Source: Morchella semilibera
Taxonomy: Eukaryota; Ascomycota; Pezizomycetes; Pezizales; Morchellaceae
Length of the DNA: 64,000 nucleotides
Reading direction: 5' to 3'
Assembly (NCBI GenBank): GCA_009192285.1
Contig: CM018604.1
Location: 1,488,001 to 1,552,000 of the forward strand
Shown here: in pieces, positions 1-10,123 of the stretch
How the letters are laid out: each line of letters starts with the position of its first letter
How positions within the stretch are numbered: the first letter of the stretch is position 1
Made by a program: the position numbers and the translations under genes
The notes under the pieces: model-generated
The model's database searches: none
What the model saw: the letters and a program-made list of their open reading frames with translations, nothing else
What the model was told of the DNA's origin: nothing

Positions 1-890
1 TTTTATATTCTGTGGCTTTCTTTTCAAATACAGATTCACCTGCGGAATGCAACTACAAAATTTACGACAGAGAGTTGCTAGCTATTATTTGCTGTTTGAG
101 GAATGGAGGTCTCATTTAGAGACGGCGCAGTTTCAAGTCAAAGTACTTACAGACCACTGTAACTTGGAGTACTTTATGTCAACAAAATTATTGAATAGAC
201 GCCAGACCTGTTGGATAGAGTTTTTATCCCAGTTCAATTTTATTATTCAATATCGACCAGGAAAGCAAGAAAAGGAAGGTAGATATTTTGACGAAGAGGC
301 CTAAGGATTGACCAAAGGTGAGGAATGAAAGAATGGAACAACAGAGTAGAGTGGTTCTGAAGAATTGGATCCAAAGATAGATTTGTTAGCGGGCTCTTTG
401 ACAAATGACTCGAAACCCACTGAAGGATTGTCTCCTGTGCTTGATGTAATTAACAAAGCTTACCAGCATGACAGTTTTCCGAATAAAATTCTATCCCTGG
501 TTCGAGATGGAGTTCGACAATCAACAGAGATCTCGTTGCCCGATTGCAAGGAAACTGAAGATGGGTTGTTGCTCTACTGAAACATGCTCTATGTTCCTGA
601 CTACTACGAACTCAAACCCTATCTACTATAGCAACATCACAATAAACTCTCTGCTGGACATTGGGAAGATCACAGACATTGGAACTCTTGAGCCAAAACT
701 GTTACTGGCCGACCAGGTGAAAATATACAAATCGCTATGTCCAAAACTTTCATATGTGCCGGCGAAGTAAAGCAAGTCATAATCCTCTGCAAGGAGTCCT
801 GCGATCACTATTAGTCCCCAAGGGACTGTGGACGGACATGACTATGGATTTCATAACTGGACTTCCAGAAAGCAATGGTTTTAACTCCAT
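1..890 (+). pseudogene. Ty3/gypsy pol fragment (RNase H to integrase start)
   Basis: This is a decayed piece of a reverse-transcribing polyprotein. Residues read in pieces over 47-304 match the RNase H region ([16 protein letters not shown]) of the intact element at 6503-10102. The piece at 365-580 (LLAGSLTND...AYQHDSFPNK...GLLLY) matches its RNase H-integrase linker. At about 830-890 the start of the integrase core can be read (WTDMTMDFITGLPESNGF). The zinc-binding HHCC part between the last two pieces is scrambled or missing. Several frameshifts and stops are present, for example just after the start of the window. It is cut at 891 by a solo LTR-B. The same gypsy lineage as the intact element is inferred from collinear similarity. 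Confidence 0.85.
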
Positions 891-1300
891 TATTACAGGG
901 TAACTGGGAGGTAAGGGAGCGGAGGACAATGATGATACAGAAGGATTCGAGGAGCACAGCCAGTACAACGAGAACACTGATAAGGATGAAGACAACACCT
1001 GGCGGGCACAAGCGCAGGTACTGGCAAGGGCAAAGGCAAGGGCATGGGCAAAAGAATACAGAGCAGGGGAAGTGAGGACCAGATGGACCTCAACGAGAAT
1101 GATGAGAGGTATTATGCTTTTTCTCCTGACTGAAGATAGATTTAGATTATGAAGTTGAGGGAACTATGACCAGAAATAGGGGTATATTCTTATGTATCGA
1201 TATAACAGAAAGACGAGACAGAGAGAAAAGAAAGAAAGAACCAAGGAGAACATCTTCGTCCACTATTTCACACTCTTCCCTCGCCAGTCCGATATGACTC

Positions 1301-2109
1301 TGTTAAGGGATTTGGAGACAGGAAGACCAACAAAGCCTCCCTATGCTACTAAACTCCCAATTGGTGCCAGTATGGGCCAGATTGCGGAGTTGCGGAATTA
1401 CTAGTTAAAAAACATCAAACGGCAAAGGTTTTTGAGAAAGCTGACGTTGGTGACTTCTGAGGGAAAGGTAAGACTACCCGACACCTCCAGTACCTAATCG
1501 TTGACAGTCTTAATGTTGAGCCATGCTCCTTAGTGATAGATCACGATGCAGGGGAAGAGTTGACGAGTGAAGTCGAGGCCCGGTACTAAGGGGTTATCAG
1601 GTAGGCTGACTCCAGCACTTCCCCGCTGACGAGAAACTGAGTGCATACAGTAGCGCGATGTAACATGAGGGATTTAAAAGGCGTTGGGATCGTTGGCGTT
1701 GGTGTTTGGTTTCCTTGGCGATTATCAGGGTCTTCTGGGTCTCCCACATATTTGTTGTAATGATAGTTCTTAGTCCGCGTGACATTTGCGCAGGATATAA
1801 ATACAGTGTCATTCTCCGACTTTGTTGAAATCATCATCGACAAAGAAAGAGTCTTAACGATATAAATCTATTACCTCTATTCTATACGCTCTTAAGTGAT
1901 TTTTGGAAATATCTACCTGAACCAATCTTCGTGTTAGCCTTACCCAACTCTATACGTCTTTCTATACCCGTTGGACTAGCATCGGACAGCGGAGATTCTA
2001 GTTACGTTTAGACTGAAGTGACCCTGTTCCTTTCTGCCTTTGCAGTTAGCGTTTCAGACTCTGAGCTCTTCACAGTGCTACTCTAGTAGTCCAGTGCGAC
2101 ACCCTAATA
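1301..2109 (+). repeat. Solo LTR-E with GACTC target duplication
   Basis: The element begins TGTTAAGGGATTTGG and ends CGACACCCTAATA. It is flanked by GACTC at 1296-1300 and 2110-2114, and the LTR-B sequence is continuous across the two sides. A possible TATA box (GGATATAAATAC in the sense orientation, near 1795-1806) supports an LTR. It lacks an internal block of about 150-200 bp present in the longer copies at 34449-35396 and 52480-53497. Confidence 0.85.
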
Positions 2110-2187
2110 GACTCATACATTAACCCATAGAAACTCATAGAAATCCATCGCAACTACACCTCGTATTCTTCCCCACCATCTCACGAA

Positions 2188-2324
2188 CATCAGCAGGACT
2201 TCATTTGTCTCCTGATGTCCCCTGAGCATCAGGAGACTCAAAAAATATTCAGGAGTTTCAGGAGACTTTCAGGAGACTTGGGAGACTGTTGGGAGACTCC
2301 AGTCACAAGTTGAGTTTGCTGATG
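2188..2324. mobile_element. CATCAGCA-ended MITE (137 bp)
   Basis: The element starts CATCAGCAGG and ends TTTGCTGATG, an inverted terminal repeat of eight bases or more. The interior is rich in CAGGAGACT/AGTCTCCTG motifs. AA lies on both sides (2186-2187 and 2325-2326), consistent with a 2-bp target duplication inside LTR-B. The ends match those of the Plavaka elements at 40896-52152 and 53735-63069, so it is probably a non-autonomous derivative moved by that transposase. Sister copies are at 54911-54999 and about 57429-57565. Confidence 0.75.
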
Positions 2325-2481
2325 AAATCCTATTATGATTCCTCCCTGTAACCAAACCTCCCAGAATCTTATGACGCCAACATCACACCATCTCACCCCC
2401 TTCTCACTTAGCCTAACCCCATCAGTCACAACAGCGCAACAACTACTAGACCCTTGGAAGCAATGACAAGACATCGGGATA

Positions 2482-3225
2482 TTAGGCATCCTTGTTAAAA
2501 TATCCACTTTACTTGCTTGCTTTCCCGGCCTATACAGAATAACAAAATTAAATCGAGACAAGAACTCCGCCCAACAAGTCTGACGCTAATTCAACAATTT
2601 GGTCGACATAAAGTATTCAAGGTTGCGATAATCTGTAAGTACTTCAACTTGGAACTGAGCTGTCTCCAGATGAGGTCTCCATTCTTCAAAGAAACAAATA
2701 ATGGCCAGCAACACTTTATCTTAAATTTCGTAGTTGCATTCCGCAGACAACTTGAGGTGTGTCTTTGAGAAGAAGACAACTGGATTTAGAATGTGTTCTT
2801 CATCCTGTTGCGATAGAATCTCAGCTAATACATAGTCTGAAGCATCAGTTTCCATGATAAACCTTTTTTCTGGATCCGGGTGCATCAATATCAGGGCGGT
2901 GGTAAAAGCGGTTTTGAGCGTTTGGAAAGCCTTATCGACCTTTTGAGTCCATTCAAACCGCATATGTTTTGTAGTCCAGGCAGTTAGTATTTTTGCAACT
3001 CAAGAATAAACATAAATAAAACGCCAATAACAATTTGCAAATCTAAGAAATTCCTGCACCTCCTTCACAGTTTTTTGCTATCTCCCAATCTACTATCGTT
3101 TGTACCTTAACAGGGTGCATCTTCATGCCTTCAGGAGTTAAGATCACGCCGGAATATTTGGTCTCCTGTACACTAAGCTCACACTTCTCGTATTTCAGGT
3201 GAACCTCATTGGCCTCGAGAGCTCC
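2482..3225 (-). pseudogene. Ty3/gypsy reverse transcriptase/RNase H fragment
   Basis: Reading the minus strand from 3225 downward gives the end of the reverse transcriptase (HLKYEKCELSVQETKYSGVI, then a thumb-like region with HPVKVQTIVDWE). Next come the connection and RNase H parts (KVDKAFQTLKTAF, METDASDYVLAEILSQQ, AECNYEI) and finally [18 protein letters not shown] near 2520. Catalytic YLDD lies upstream of the piece and is absent. Stops and frameshifts separate the blocks, so this is a fossil. An LTR-B copy abuts each end. Confidence 0.85.
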
Positions 3226-4443
3226 TGTTCCGGCTTCTTGGCATTGGTCCCGACAGTTCGGTAATCGTAGTGCTGTTATGATGGATGGGGTTATGTTTAG
3301 CGAGGATAAGATGAGATGAGTTGAGGATATTGTCATTCGGTTCTATGGGTTTCGCTTGCAGGGAGGGTTGGTAATAAGATTTAGTGATATGGCGGGGAGG
3401 AATACAGGTGTGGTTCCGATAGATTTCTATAAGTTCCCATGGGCTGATGTATGAGTTGTGCTGGATTGATGGAGGAGAGTATTAAATAACGGGCATAGAG
3501 GTTTTCTTTGGTTCTTTTCTTTCTTTCTTCTCTGTCCTGTCTTCCTGTTATTTCGCTAAATGGGGATATAAGTCTATCTCCAAGCCATAGTTCACGAAAG
3601 CTCGAAAGCTGTCTGTGACGGAGTAACCCGATGCAAAGTGGAAGATGACAAGAATGATGCAGGAAAACTCAAGGAGCACAGCCAATGCGACAAGGAGACT
3701 GACGAAGATAGGGACAGCGCCGGGCAGGCACAAGCACAGGCACCAGCGAAGGCAAAGGCAAGAGCAAGGGCACAAAGGCACAAGACAGAGAGAGTGAGGG
3801 CCGGATGGACCTCCATGAGAACGATGAGAAATACTATGGCTTTCCTCTTTGGAGGACAGAATCTTTTAGGTACGAGAGACTATAGCTTTGAGAATAGGAG
3901 TAGATTCCTATGTACCGAGGTAATAGGAAGACGAGACAGAGAGAAAAGCAAGAAAGAACTAAGCAAAGCATCTATCTCGGCTATTTAATACTTCTCCCCC
4001 ACCAGTCCGACATGACTCACACATTCGCTCATAGAATCCAATAGAAATCCATCGCTACCACACCTCGTATTCCTCCCTACCATCTCCATTATTTCCATTA
4101 CAAATCTATCATGCCATCGAACCTCCTAGAACCCCAATGATGACACCCCCCTCTCAGCATACCCCTTCCTTGCTTAACTCTTCCTCATTAGTTATATCAG
4201 CGCTTCGACTACCAAATCTCCGGAACTGATGCCAAGACGTCGGGATACTGTCCTAGTAGACGAGGAAATCCATAGTATCTCTCATCATTTATGTTGAGGT
4301 CCATCCGGTCCTCACTCTCCCTGCCTCATGCATCTTTTGCCTCTGCTCTTGCCTTTGTACTCGCCGGTGCCTATGCTTGTACGTGCCTGGTCTTGTTCTT
4401 GCTTTCGTAAGTGTTCTCGTTGTGCTAGCTATGCTCCTGGAGT
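3226..4443 (-). repeat. LTR-B copy 2 (minus), split by another LTR-B
   Basis: The minus-oriented LTR-B starts TGTTCCGGCTTCTTGG at 3226 and continues to 3613. It resumes at 4253 and runs to about 4443, where it is cut short by the next LTR-B. The inserted copy at 3614-4247 lies in the opposite direction. Terminal mutations suggest that this is one of the older copies. Confidence 0.75.
3614..4247 (+). repeat. Solo LTR-B with CTGTC target duplication
   Basis: This copy starts TGTGACGGAGTAACCC and ends CGTCGGGATA. CTGTC is found at 3609-3613 and again at 4248-4252. The first about 370 bases hold an open frame (3638-3988) with the repeat QAQAQAPAKAKARARAQ, also open in the copies at 33481-34106 and 35484-36107. 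It is inserted antiparallel into another LTR-B. Confidence 0.9.
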
Positions 4444-5121
4444 TGTCCCAGCATCTTGGTATCGGTCCCAAAAGTTTGGTAGTCGAAGTGCTATTGCAAC
4501 TGATGTAGTGATGATAAGCAAGGCGAGGATGTGATGGGGTAAGGTTGTCATCATTAGGTTCTATGAGGTTCGGTTGCAGGGAGGATTAATAATAGGTTTT
4601 AGAAGGATGGTGGGGAGGAATATGGAGTGAAGTTGTGATGGATTTCTATGAGATTCTGTAGGCTGATATGTACGTTATCCTGGACTGAGGGAGGAGAGTG
4701 TTAAATAGTGGGTATAGAGCGGTTCCTTAGTTCTTTTCTTTCTTTCCTCTCTGTCTCATCTTTCTGTTATTTTGCTACATAGGAATATACTCCTATCTCC
4801 GAGCCATAGCCCACAAAACCTTTGAAGCTGTCCGATGAATGGGAAAGTCCATCATGATAGCCTGAGTACCTTTGATCGTTTATGTTGAGGTCCATATGGT
4901 CCTCACTTTCCGAGTCCCTGTTTCATGCCTCTTTTGCCTCTGCCCTTGCCTTTGCCCTCACCGGTGCTTGTGCTTGTGCCCGCCTAGTGTTGCTCTCATC
5001 CTCATCAGCATCCTTATTGTGCTGGCTGTACTCCTCGAATCCCTCTGCGTTATCATTATCTTCCTCTACTTTGCCTCTCGGTTACTCTGTCCCACTTGTG
5101 CCTTCTTTGCCACTTCCCTTG
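4444..5121 (-). repeat. LTR-B copies 4 and 5 (minus; second is a fragment)
   Basis: From 4444 (TGTCCCAGCATCTTGG) a minus-oriented LTR-B runs to about 5094 (GGTTACTCTGTCCCA). A second, partial minus-oriented LTR-B follows at 5095-5121. It is interrupted by an LTR-C and continues at 11142-11292. No matching target duplication was found for the first copy (GGAGT against CTTGT). Confidence 0.7.
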
Positions 5122-5147
5122 TATCACGGCTCCGCTTCCTGCACCTC

Positions 5148-5706
5148 TGTCACGGCACGTCTGGGATGATAGGAAGGGTTCGAGCAGGGATGTCGGGTTT
5201 CTTCGGGACGAGCTATCGGGTTTTAGTATGAGGATCGGTTAGTGGTGTGGGGAGTCTTTCGTTAGGTTTCTATGGGTTTCCATGGTACGGATTAGTAATT
5301 GATGAAATTGGAAGGTTATATATACGGCTAGGATTTCCCTTTGTCTTTCTTTTCTTTCTTCCTTACGCAACCTCCTGTTATCAACCTTTTCCTTTAGGTT
5401 TCTGTTCTTGGTTCTTCATCTGGATCTTTTCTCTGTCTTGATATAAAATATATACTTGGTTCTATTTCTTATTTCGTCCTCGTTATCGGTTGTGCCCCTT
5501 GGTAACACCGTGTCCCGATCTCGTCCGCCTCGGTTAAACCCCTGGCCTCCTGTCGCCTCTTGTCCTTGCCTATGACCGTGATCCGAGTGATCTACTGGTG
5601 CCTCCGCGTATACGTTGAACTCAGAGACTCCCTGTGGATTCTCTGTCCGACCCTGCTCCTGTTATAGATCTTCCCCGTCCTCGTCCCTCGGCCCTGTCGC
5701 GTAACA
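5148..5706 (+). repeat. 5' LTR-A of the intact gypsy element
   Basis: 559 bp, starting TGTCACGGCACGTC and ending CGCGTAACA. TATATATAC near 5316-5324 is a likely TATA box, followed by a pyrimidine-rich start region. The bases after the LTR (TTAGGTTGCGTCC) do not form a primer-binding site that I recognise, so the priming mode is unresolved. Confidence 0.95.
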
Positions 5707-5747
5707 TTAGGTTGCGTCCACCCCAAATCAACCGGCACAATAACACC

Positions 5748-6404
5748 ATGTCCTCCGACCTTGCTCCCCTGATGGAGCGCCTTCGGGCCTTCATTAGAAC
5801 CTACCCTGCACCTGACGAGCTGGATGGCACCGAATGGTGTCAGGCCTACGACCTCATCGAGGATTGTTTGGCCACTATTTCTCTGCTCCCGTCGTCCGCT
5901 CCTGCTCCCGTCTCAGAACCTAGTAACCCTGCACCCGAATCGGCTGCCCCTGCTTCTGTCCCCGAAGTCGCTCTGACTACCATCTCCGAATCCGTCCACG
6001 CTGAGGTTGTCGCCAGCCTCGCTTCCGCTAATGCCGACCTGGAAACCTCCCGCCACGACACTGCCGCCGCCGTATCCAACTGCGAAGCCCTGATTCGGGA
6101 AATCGCAGACCTTGAACAAGACTTGGAGGAATCCGAGTCTCAACTTACCGCCACCGTCCGCTACCTTGAGATCGCCACCGCCAACAGCGAGGTTCTCCTC
6201 GAAGATCTATTCGCCTGGGAAACCTATGCGAAAGAACTCGAAACAGACCTCGCCACCGCCGTCGCCTCTGTCCCTGTCCCTCGCACTAAGACTCGCTACC
6301 TTGCCCCCCGCTCCCAGGACCCCCGTACCCTTGATAACTGGCGCCGTGAGCCAGTTACCCATATGACCCAAGATCAGCAGTTAAAAGGTCAGCCCCTCTG
6401 GTAA
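5748..6404 (+). CDS. Gag-like protein of the gypsy element (shortened)
   Basis: This encodes 218 residues from the first ATG after the LTR (5748, in ACCATGT context). The frame is open upstream but only by running into the LTR. The N-terminal about 60 residues (MSSDLAPLMERLRAFIR..., TEWCQAYDLIEDC) look globular. They are followed by an alanine/proline/serine linker and a coiled coil rich in D/E/L at about residues 110-180 (DLEQDLEESESQL). There is no CCHC zinc knuckle, and nothing resembles the capsid region seen in the related gag at 17071-17315. It is therefore either an internally deleted gag or a divergent short one. The stop codon TAA lies at the base of a 12-bp hairpin (6392-6425). Pol is in the -1 frame relative to gag and overlaps it without a stop from about 6347. 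Confidence 0.75.
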   Translation: MSSDLAPLMERLRAFIRTYPAPDELDGTEWCQAYDLIEDCLATISLLPSSAPAPVSEPSNPAPESAAPASVPEVALTTISESVHAEVVASLASANADLETSRHDTAAAVSNCEALIREIADLEQDLEESESQLTATVRYLEIATANSEVLLEDLFAWETYAKELETDLATAVASVPVPRTKTRYLAPRSQDPRTLDNWRREPVTHMTQDQQLKGQPLW

Positions 6405-6425
6405 ATATCGGCATACCAGAGGGGC
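6380..6425 (+). promoter_or_regulatory. Candidate -1 ribosomal frameshift signal at gag-pol junction
   Basis: A heptamer G TTA AAA (6380-6386, gag frame spaces) is followed by a 5-base spacer. Then comes a perfect 12-bp inverted repeat: GCCCCTCTGGTA at 6392-6403 and TACCAGAGGGGC at 6414-6425, with a 10-base loop. The gag stop (6402-6404) lies at the stem-loop boundary. Slipping back one base at TTA-AAA enters the open pol frame. The spacing fits known -1 signals, but the heptamer does not follow the canonical X XXY YYZ form, so efficiency is doubtful. Confidence 0.5.
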
Positions 6426-6502
6426 CCGCTCCGCCGCCCACCACTGCACCCCGTATTGTCCCCGCCCCAAGTCCCGTCCCCGTCATCGCACCCTCCTTCG
6501 TC

Positions 6503-9500
6503 ATGTCAGCTATTCCTAGTTCAGAGGAAGGGTTGACCGATGATCAGTTGGTGATTGAATGCACCATCTCCCAGGACTCTTCTTCCCCAGCCCAGACCCA
6601 TGCCCTGATTGATACAGGGGCCTCTGGGTATGCTTTTATGGATGCTGCCTTTGCCAAGTCCCATGGTTTTATTCTCACGCCGCTTCGCACTCCCCGCGCC
6701 CTGACGGTTATCGACGGCAGGCTTATTGAGTCTGGCCAGATTACCCATATCGCCAGGATGGAATTGGTTATTAATGGACACCGCGAGTATGCCCCTTTCT
6801 TTGTAACCAAGTTAGGGAATTACCCAATCGTGCTGGGACTGCCCTGGATGAGACACCATGATGTTACCCTTCGGCCCCGTCAAAACCAGGTCCTTTTTTC
6901 GTCCCCGTCCTGCCTCCGTCAGTGCTCTCCCCTCGGTCAGCCAATAGTTGCCCAAGGGATTACTTCTAAGGCCTCCCCCATGCATGCCCCGATCCACGTC
7001 GCCGCCATTGGTGCTCACCCCTTCCGCCGCCTAACACGCAAGCAAGGGAATGTACTCCTATGCGCTTCGCTACGGATGATCGATGATGTCTTGGCGTCCC
7101 CCGGTCCCCATCTTGCCAATGTCCCAGTCGAGCTGCACAGGTTCGGTAAAATGTTTCTGGAATCCTCGGCGTCTATTTTGCCGCCTCATCGTCCACACGA
7201 CCTCGCCATTGTTCTAGAAGAAGGAAAACAACCCCCCTTCAGGCCAATGTACAATATGTCCCGAAACGAACTCCAGGCCCTCCGCGATTACATTACGGAG
7301 AACCTGTCCAAGGGTTTTATTCGTTTTTCCAAATCCCCCGCTGGTGCTCCAATTTTGTTTGTTAAGAAGGCCGATGGATCCCTTCGTCTTTGCGTGGATT
7401 ACCGAGGTCTGAACGAGATAACAATTAAGAATCGTCACCCGTTGCCCCTGCTCCCGGAAACCTTGACGCAGATCGCCAAAGCCAAGTACTATACCAAGCT
7501 CGATCTTCGCTGGGGCTATCATCAGCTTCGGATCAAGGAAGGAGATGAATGGAAGACGGCCTTTAGGACACGCCAAGGCCACTTTGAATACCAAGTAATG
7601 CCCTTTGGCCTTACCAATGCTCCTGCTGCCTTTCAACATTGGGTCAATGATCTTCTACGTCCCCACCTTGATGATTTCTGCACGGCCTACCTGGACGATA
7701 TCCTAATCTACTCCGATGACATGGAGCAGCACAAGGAACATGTCCGAAGGATTATGGAAATTCTGGAACAGAACGATGTACACCTGAAACCAGAGAAATG
7801 CGAATTCTATGTTCAGGAAGTAAAGTACCTAGGCATGATTATTTCTCCCAACGGCATTGGTATGGACCCTAAAAAGGTCTCAGCGGTTAGCGAGTGGGAA
7901 ACCCCCAAAGATCTTAAGGATGTGCAGTGCTTTCTGGGATTTGCGAATTTTTATCGGCGTTTTATCTATGGCTATAGTAAAGTGGTATCCCCCCTTACGG
8001 CATTGACCAAAAAGAAGGTAAAATTTCTATGGTCACCCCAAGCGGATAAGGCATTTAGGGATCTGAAAGAAGCCTTTATTTCGGCCCCGATTCTCAGACA
8101 CTTTGACCCAGATCGGAAGAGTATTGTGGAAACCGATGCAAGCGATTATGTCTCCGCCGCCATTTTATCTCAACACGACGACGAAGGAATCTTACATCCT
8201 GTTGCTTTTTTCTCTGGGAAACATTCCCCGGCGGAGTGCAACTATGAGATTTATGATAAGGAACTCCTGGCAATTATTCGAGCATTTGAGGAATGGCGAT
8301 ACCATTTAGAGGGCGCACGATTTCCTATTACAGTTTTATCCGATCATAAGAATTTGGAATATTTTATGACCAAGAGGGATTTGAATCGCCGCCAAGCTCG
8401 ATGGTCCGAATATTTGTCTCGTTTTGATTATGTTATTCAGTTCCGTCCAGGGAAGCAAGGAGGGAAACCGGATGCTTTGACTAGAAGGTCAGGAGACCTT
8501 CCTAGGGAGGGGGATGAACGTTTGAGACACCAGAGTCAGATTATTCTGAAGCAAGAAAATTTGAAATCAGGAGGAAAGCTAGGTTTGTTAGCGGGTTCTT
8601 TTGCAAATGAACCCGCTGAAAAGATCGTAGCCCTGCCTGATTTATTTGCACAAGCTTACCAGATAGATAGTTTCCCCAGTAAAGTTTTAATGATGCTTCG
8701 CACGAAGGTAAAAAATTCACGCGAGATCTCCCTGGCTGAATGTTCCGAGTCCCCCGAAGGTCTTCTCCTATATCGGAACTTGGTCTATGTACCTGCCGCC
8801 GATGATCTTAAACTTCGCCTAATGCAAGAATACCATGATTCCCCCTCAGCAGGACATCCCGGCCGTGCCAAAACATTGGAACTCTTGTCTCGTACATACT
8901 ATTGGCCCACTATGAGGAAATACGTTGATCGATATGTTCAAAATTGTCATCTTTGTCGGCAAAGTAAGGCGCCCCGGAATAGCCCCCAAGGAGTTCTTCG
9001 TCCACTTCCGATTCCCGCCAGTCCCTGGACCGATATTTCTATGGATTTCGTAACAGGCCTCCCAGAAAGCAATGGGTTTACAGCAATCCTAGTGGTGGTG
9101 GACCGCCTTACTAAAATGCGACATTTGATACCCTGTACCGAGGAAACCAATGCCCCCGCCCTGGCTGACCTGTTCGTGGATTATGTTTGGAAGCTACATG
9201 GACTACCGGAAACTATTGTTTCGGATCGAGGAACCCAGTTTACTTCAGACTTTTGGAAATCGCTTTGCTCTCGCTTGGAAATCTCCCCTCGCTATTCGAC
9301 GGCCTTTCACCCCCAAACAGATGGCCAGACCGAGCGGATGAATGCCATTATGGAACAATATCTGCGGGCCTATGTCTCCTATCAACAGGATGACTGGAGT
9401 CGATATTTGCCTCTCGCTGAATTCGCTGCCAATAACCATGTTTCAGAAACCACGAATATGTCTCCCTTCCAGGCGAATTTTGGAAAACACCCTCGCATGT

Positions 9501-10102
9501 CCTTTGGCCCCCTAGTACATGGAACTACCACCGCAGAGGACCAAGCCAACGGTATGGCTCGCGATATGTCGCAGGTTTTTGATTTTCTTCGAGCCGAGAT
9601 GAAAAGGTCTCAAGCCATACAGGAAGAAGCCGCCAATCTTCGTCGTACCCCAAGTCCAAAGTATGTCGTCGGAGATCGCGTTTGGCTATCCACTCGGAAT
9701 TTACATACCATGCGTCCGTCCAAAAAGTTAGATTGGAAACAAATTGGCCCTTATGAAATTACGAGGATAGTGAGCCCCTATGCCTATGAGTTGGCTCTCC
9801 CCAGGTCTATGAAGGTTCACCCGGTATTTCATGTTTCTCTTCTGTCCCTCGCCGCCTCCGATCCTGTTCCTGGCCAAGTTCAGCCGCCTCCTCCACCGGT
9901 CGAAATCGAGGGCGAGGAAGAGTGGGAGGTGGATGCAGTTTTGGATTCTAGACGCCGAAATGGACGGCTTTGGTACCTAACCCGCTATGTTGGCTACGCC
10001 GAACCCTCCTGGCAACCTTCCGAAGATTTGGAGCATGCCCCCGATAAGGTCCGGGAATTTCATAGTCGATACCCACGCAAGCCTCAGCCTAGCAGGAGCT
10101 AG
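6503..10102 (+). CDS. pol: Gypsy Pol polyprotein: protease, RT, RNase H, integrase, chromodomain
   Basis: This is an open frame of 1199 residues. The retropepsin motif DTGAS is at about residues 37-41. The reverse transcriptase runs from about 230 to 470, with LRLCVDYRGLN and catalytic YLDD near 395. RNase H begins near 543 (ETDASDYV) and ends near the QFRPGKQGGKPDALTRR segment. The integrase has the zinc-binding H(H)CC block (HPGRAKT...CHLCRQSK, about 785-820). It also has the DDE core: D in MDFVTGLPESNG (about 848), D in SDRGTQF (about 907) and E in QTDGQTERMN (about 943). A chromodomain-like end (WEVDAVLDSRRRNGRLWYLTRYVGY...SWQPSEDL, about 1135-1180) is typical of chromoviruses, where it directs integration to chromatin marks. 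No stop or frameshift is visible, so it is likely functional. The ATG at 6503 may not be used if pol is made by frameshifting from gag, because the frame is open upstream to about 6347. Confidence 0.97.
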   Translation: MSAIPSSEEGLTDDQLVIECTISQDSSSPAQTHALIDTGASGYAFMDAAFAKSHGFILTPLRTPRALTVIDGRLIESGQITHIARMELVINGHREYAPFFVTKLGNYPIVLGLPWMRHHDVTLRPRQNQVLFSSPSCLRQCSPLGQPIVAQGITSKASPMHAPIHVAAIGAHPFRRLTRKQGNVLLCASLRMIDDVLASPGPHLANVPVELHRFGKMFLESSASILPPHRPHDLAIVLEEGKQPPFRPMYNMSRNELQALRDYITENLSKGFIRFSKSPAGAPILFVKKADGSLRLCVDYRGLNEITIKNRHPLPLLPETLTQIAKAKYYTKLDLRWGYHQLRIKEGDEWKTAFRTRQGHFEYQVMPFGLTNAPAAFQHWVNDLLRPHLDDFCTAYLDDILIYSDDMEQHKEHVRRIMEILEQNDVHLKPEKCEFYVQEVKYLGMIISPNGIGMDPKKVSAVSEWETPKDLKDVQCFLGFANFYRRFIYGYSKVVSPLTALTKKKVKFLWSPQADKAFRDLKEAFISAPILRHFDPDRKSIVETDASDYVSAAILSQHDDEGILHPVAFFSGKHSPAECNYEIYDKELLAIIRAFEEWRYHLEGARFPITVLSDHKNLEYFMTKRDLNRRQARWSEYLSRFDYVIQFRPGKQGGKPDALTRRSGDLPREGDERLRHQSQIILKQENLKSGGKLGLLAGSFANEPAEKIVALPDLFAQAYQIDSFPSKVLMMLRTKVKNSREISLAECSESPEGLLLYRNLVYVPAADDLKLRLMQEYHDSPSAGHPGRAKTLELLSRTYYWPTMRKYVDRYVQNCHLCRQSKAPRNSPQGVLRPLPIPASPWTDISMDFVTGLPESNGFTAILVVVDRLTKMRHLIPCTEETNAPALADLFVDYVWKLHGLPETIVSDRGTQFTSDFWKSLCSRLEISPRYSTAFHPQTDGQTERMNAIMEQYLRAYVSYQQDDWSRYLPLAEFAANNHVSETTNMSPFQANFGKHPRMSFGPLVHGTTTAEDQANGMARDMSQVFDFLRAEMKRSQAIQEEAANLRRTPSPKYVVGDRVWLSTRNLHTMRPSKKLDWKQIGPYEITRIVSPYAYELALPRSMKVHPVFHVSLLSLAASDPVPGQVQPPPPPVEIEGEEEWEVDAVLDSRRRNGRLWYLTRYVGYAEPSWQPSEDLEHAPDKVREFHSRYPRKPQPSRS

Positions 10103-10107
10103 GCCCT

Positions 10108-10123
10108 AGAGGAGGGGGTAATC
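10108..10123 (+). other. Polypurine tract of the gypsy element
   Basis: The run GAGGAGGGGGTAATC lies directly before the 3' LTR start at 10124. This is the usual position of the primer for plus-strand DNA synthesis. Confidence 0.8.

Larger units (their letters stand above)
891..2481 (+). repeat. Solo LTR-B, copy 1, split by LTR-E and a MITE
   Basis: This is a diverged LTR-B copy. Its start (TATTACAGGGTAAC) is a mutated form of the usual TGTGACGGAGTAAC and its end is CGGGATA. The body can be followed through 891-1300, 2110-2187 and 2325-2481. The gaps are filled exactly by an LTR-E (1301-2109) and a small CATCAGCA-ended element (2188-2324). The five bases on either side do not match (TCCAT and TTAGG), and gypsy pieces in opposite orientation lie on the two sides, so the flanks have been rearranged or are too old to show the duplication. 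Confidence 0.75.

Noticed and set aside
9947-10100. Pol C-terminus as a separate host chromatin protein
   Set aside because: The chromodomain-like part is in one frame with the integrase and fits a chromovirus Pol, so no separate gene is needed.
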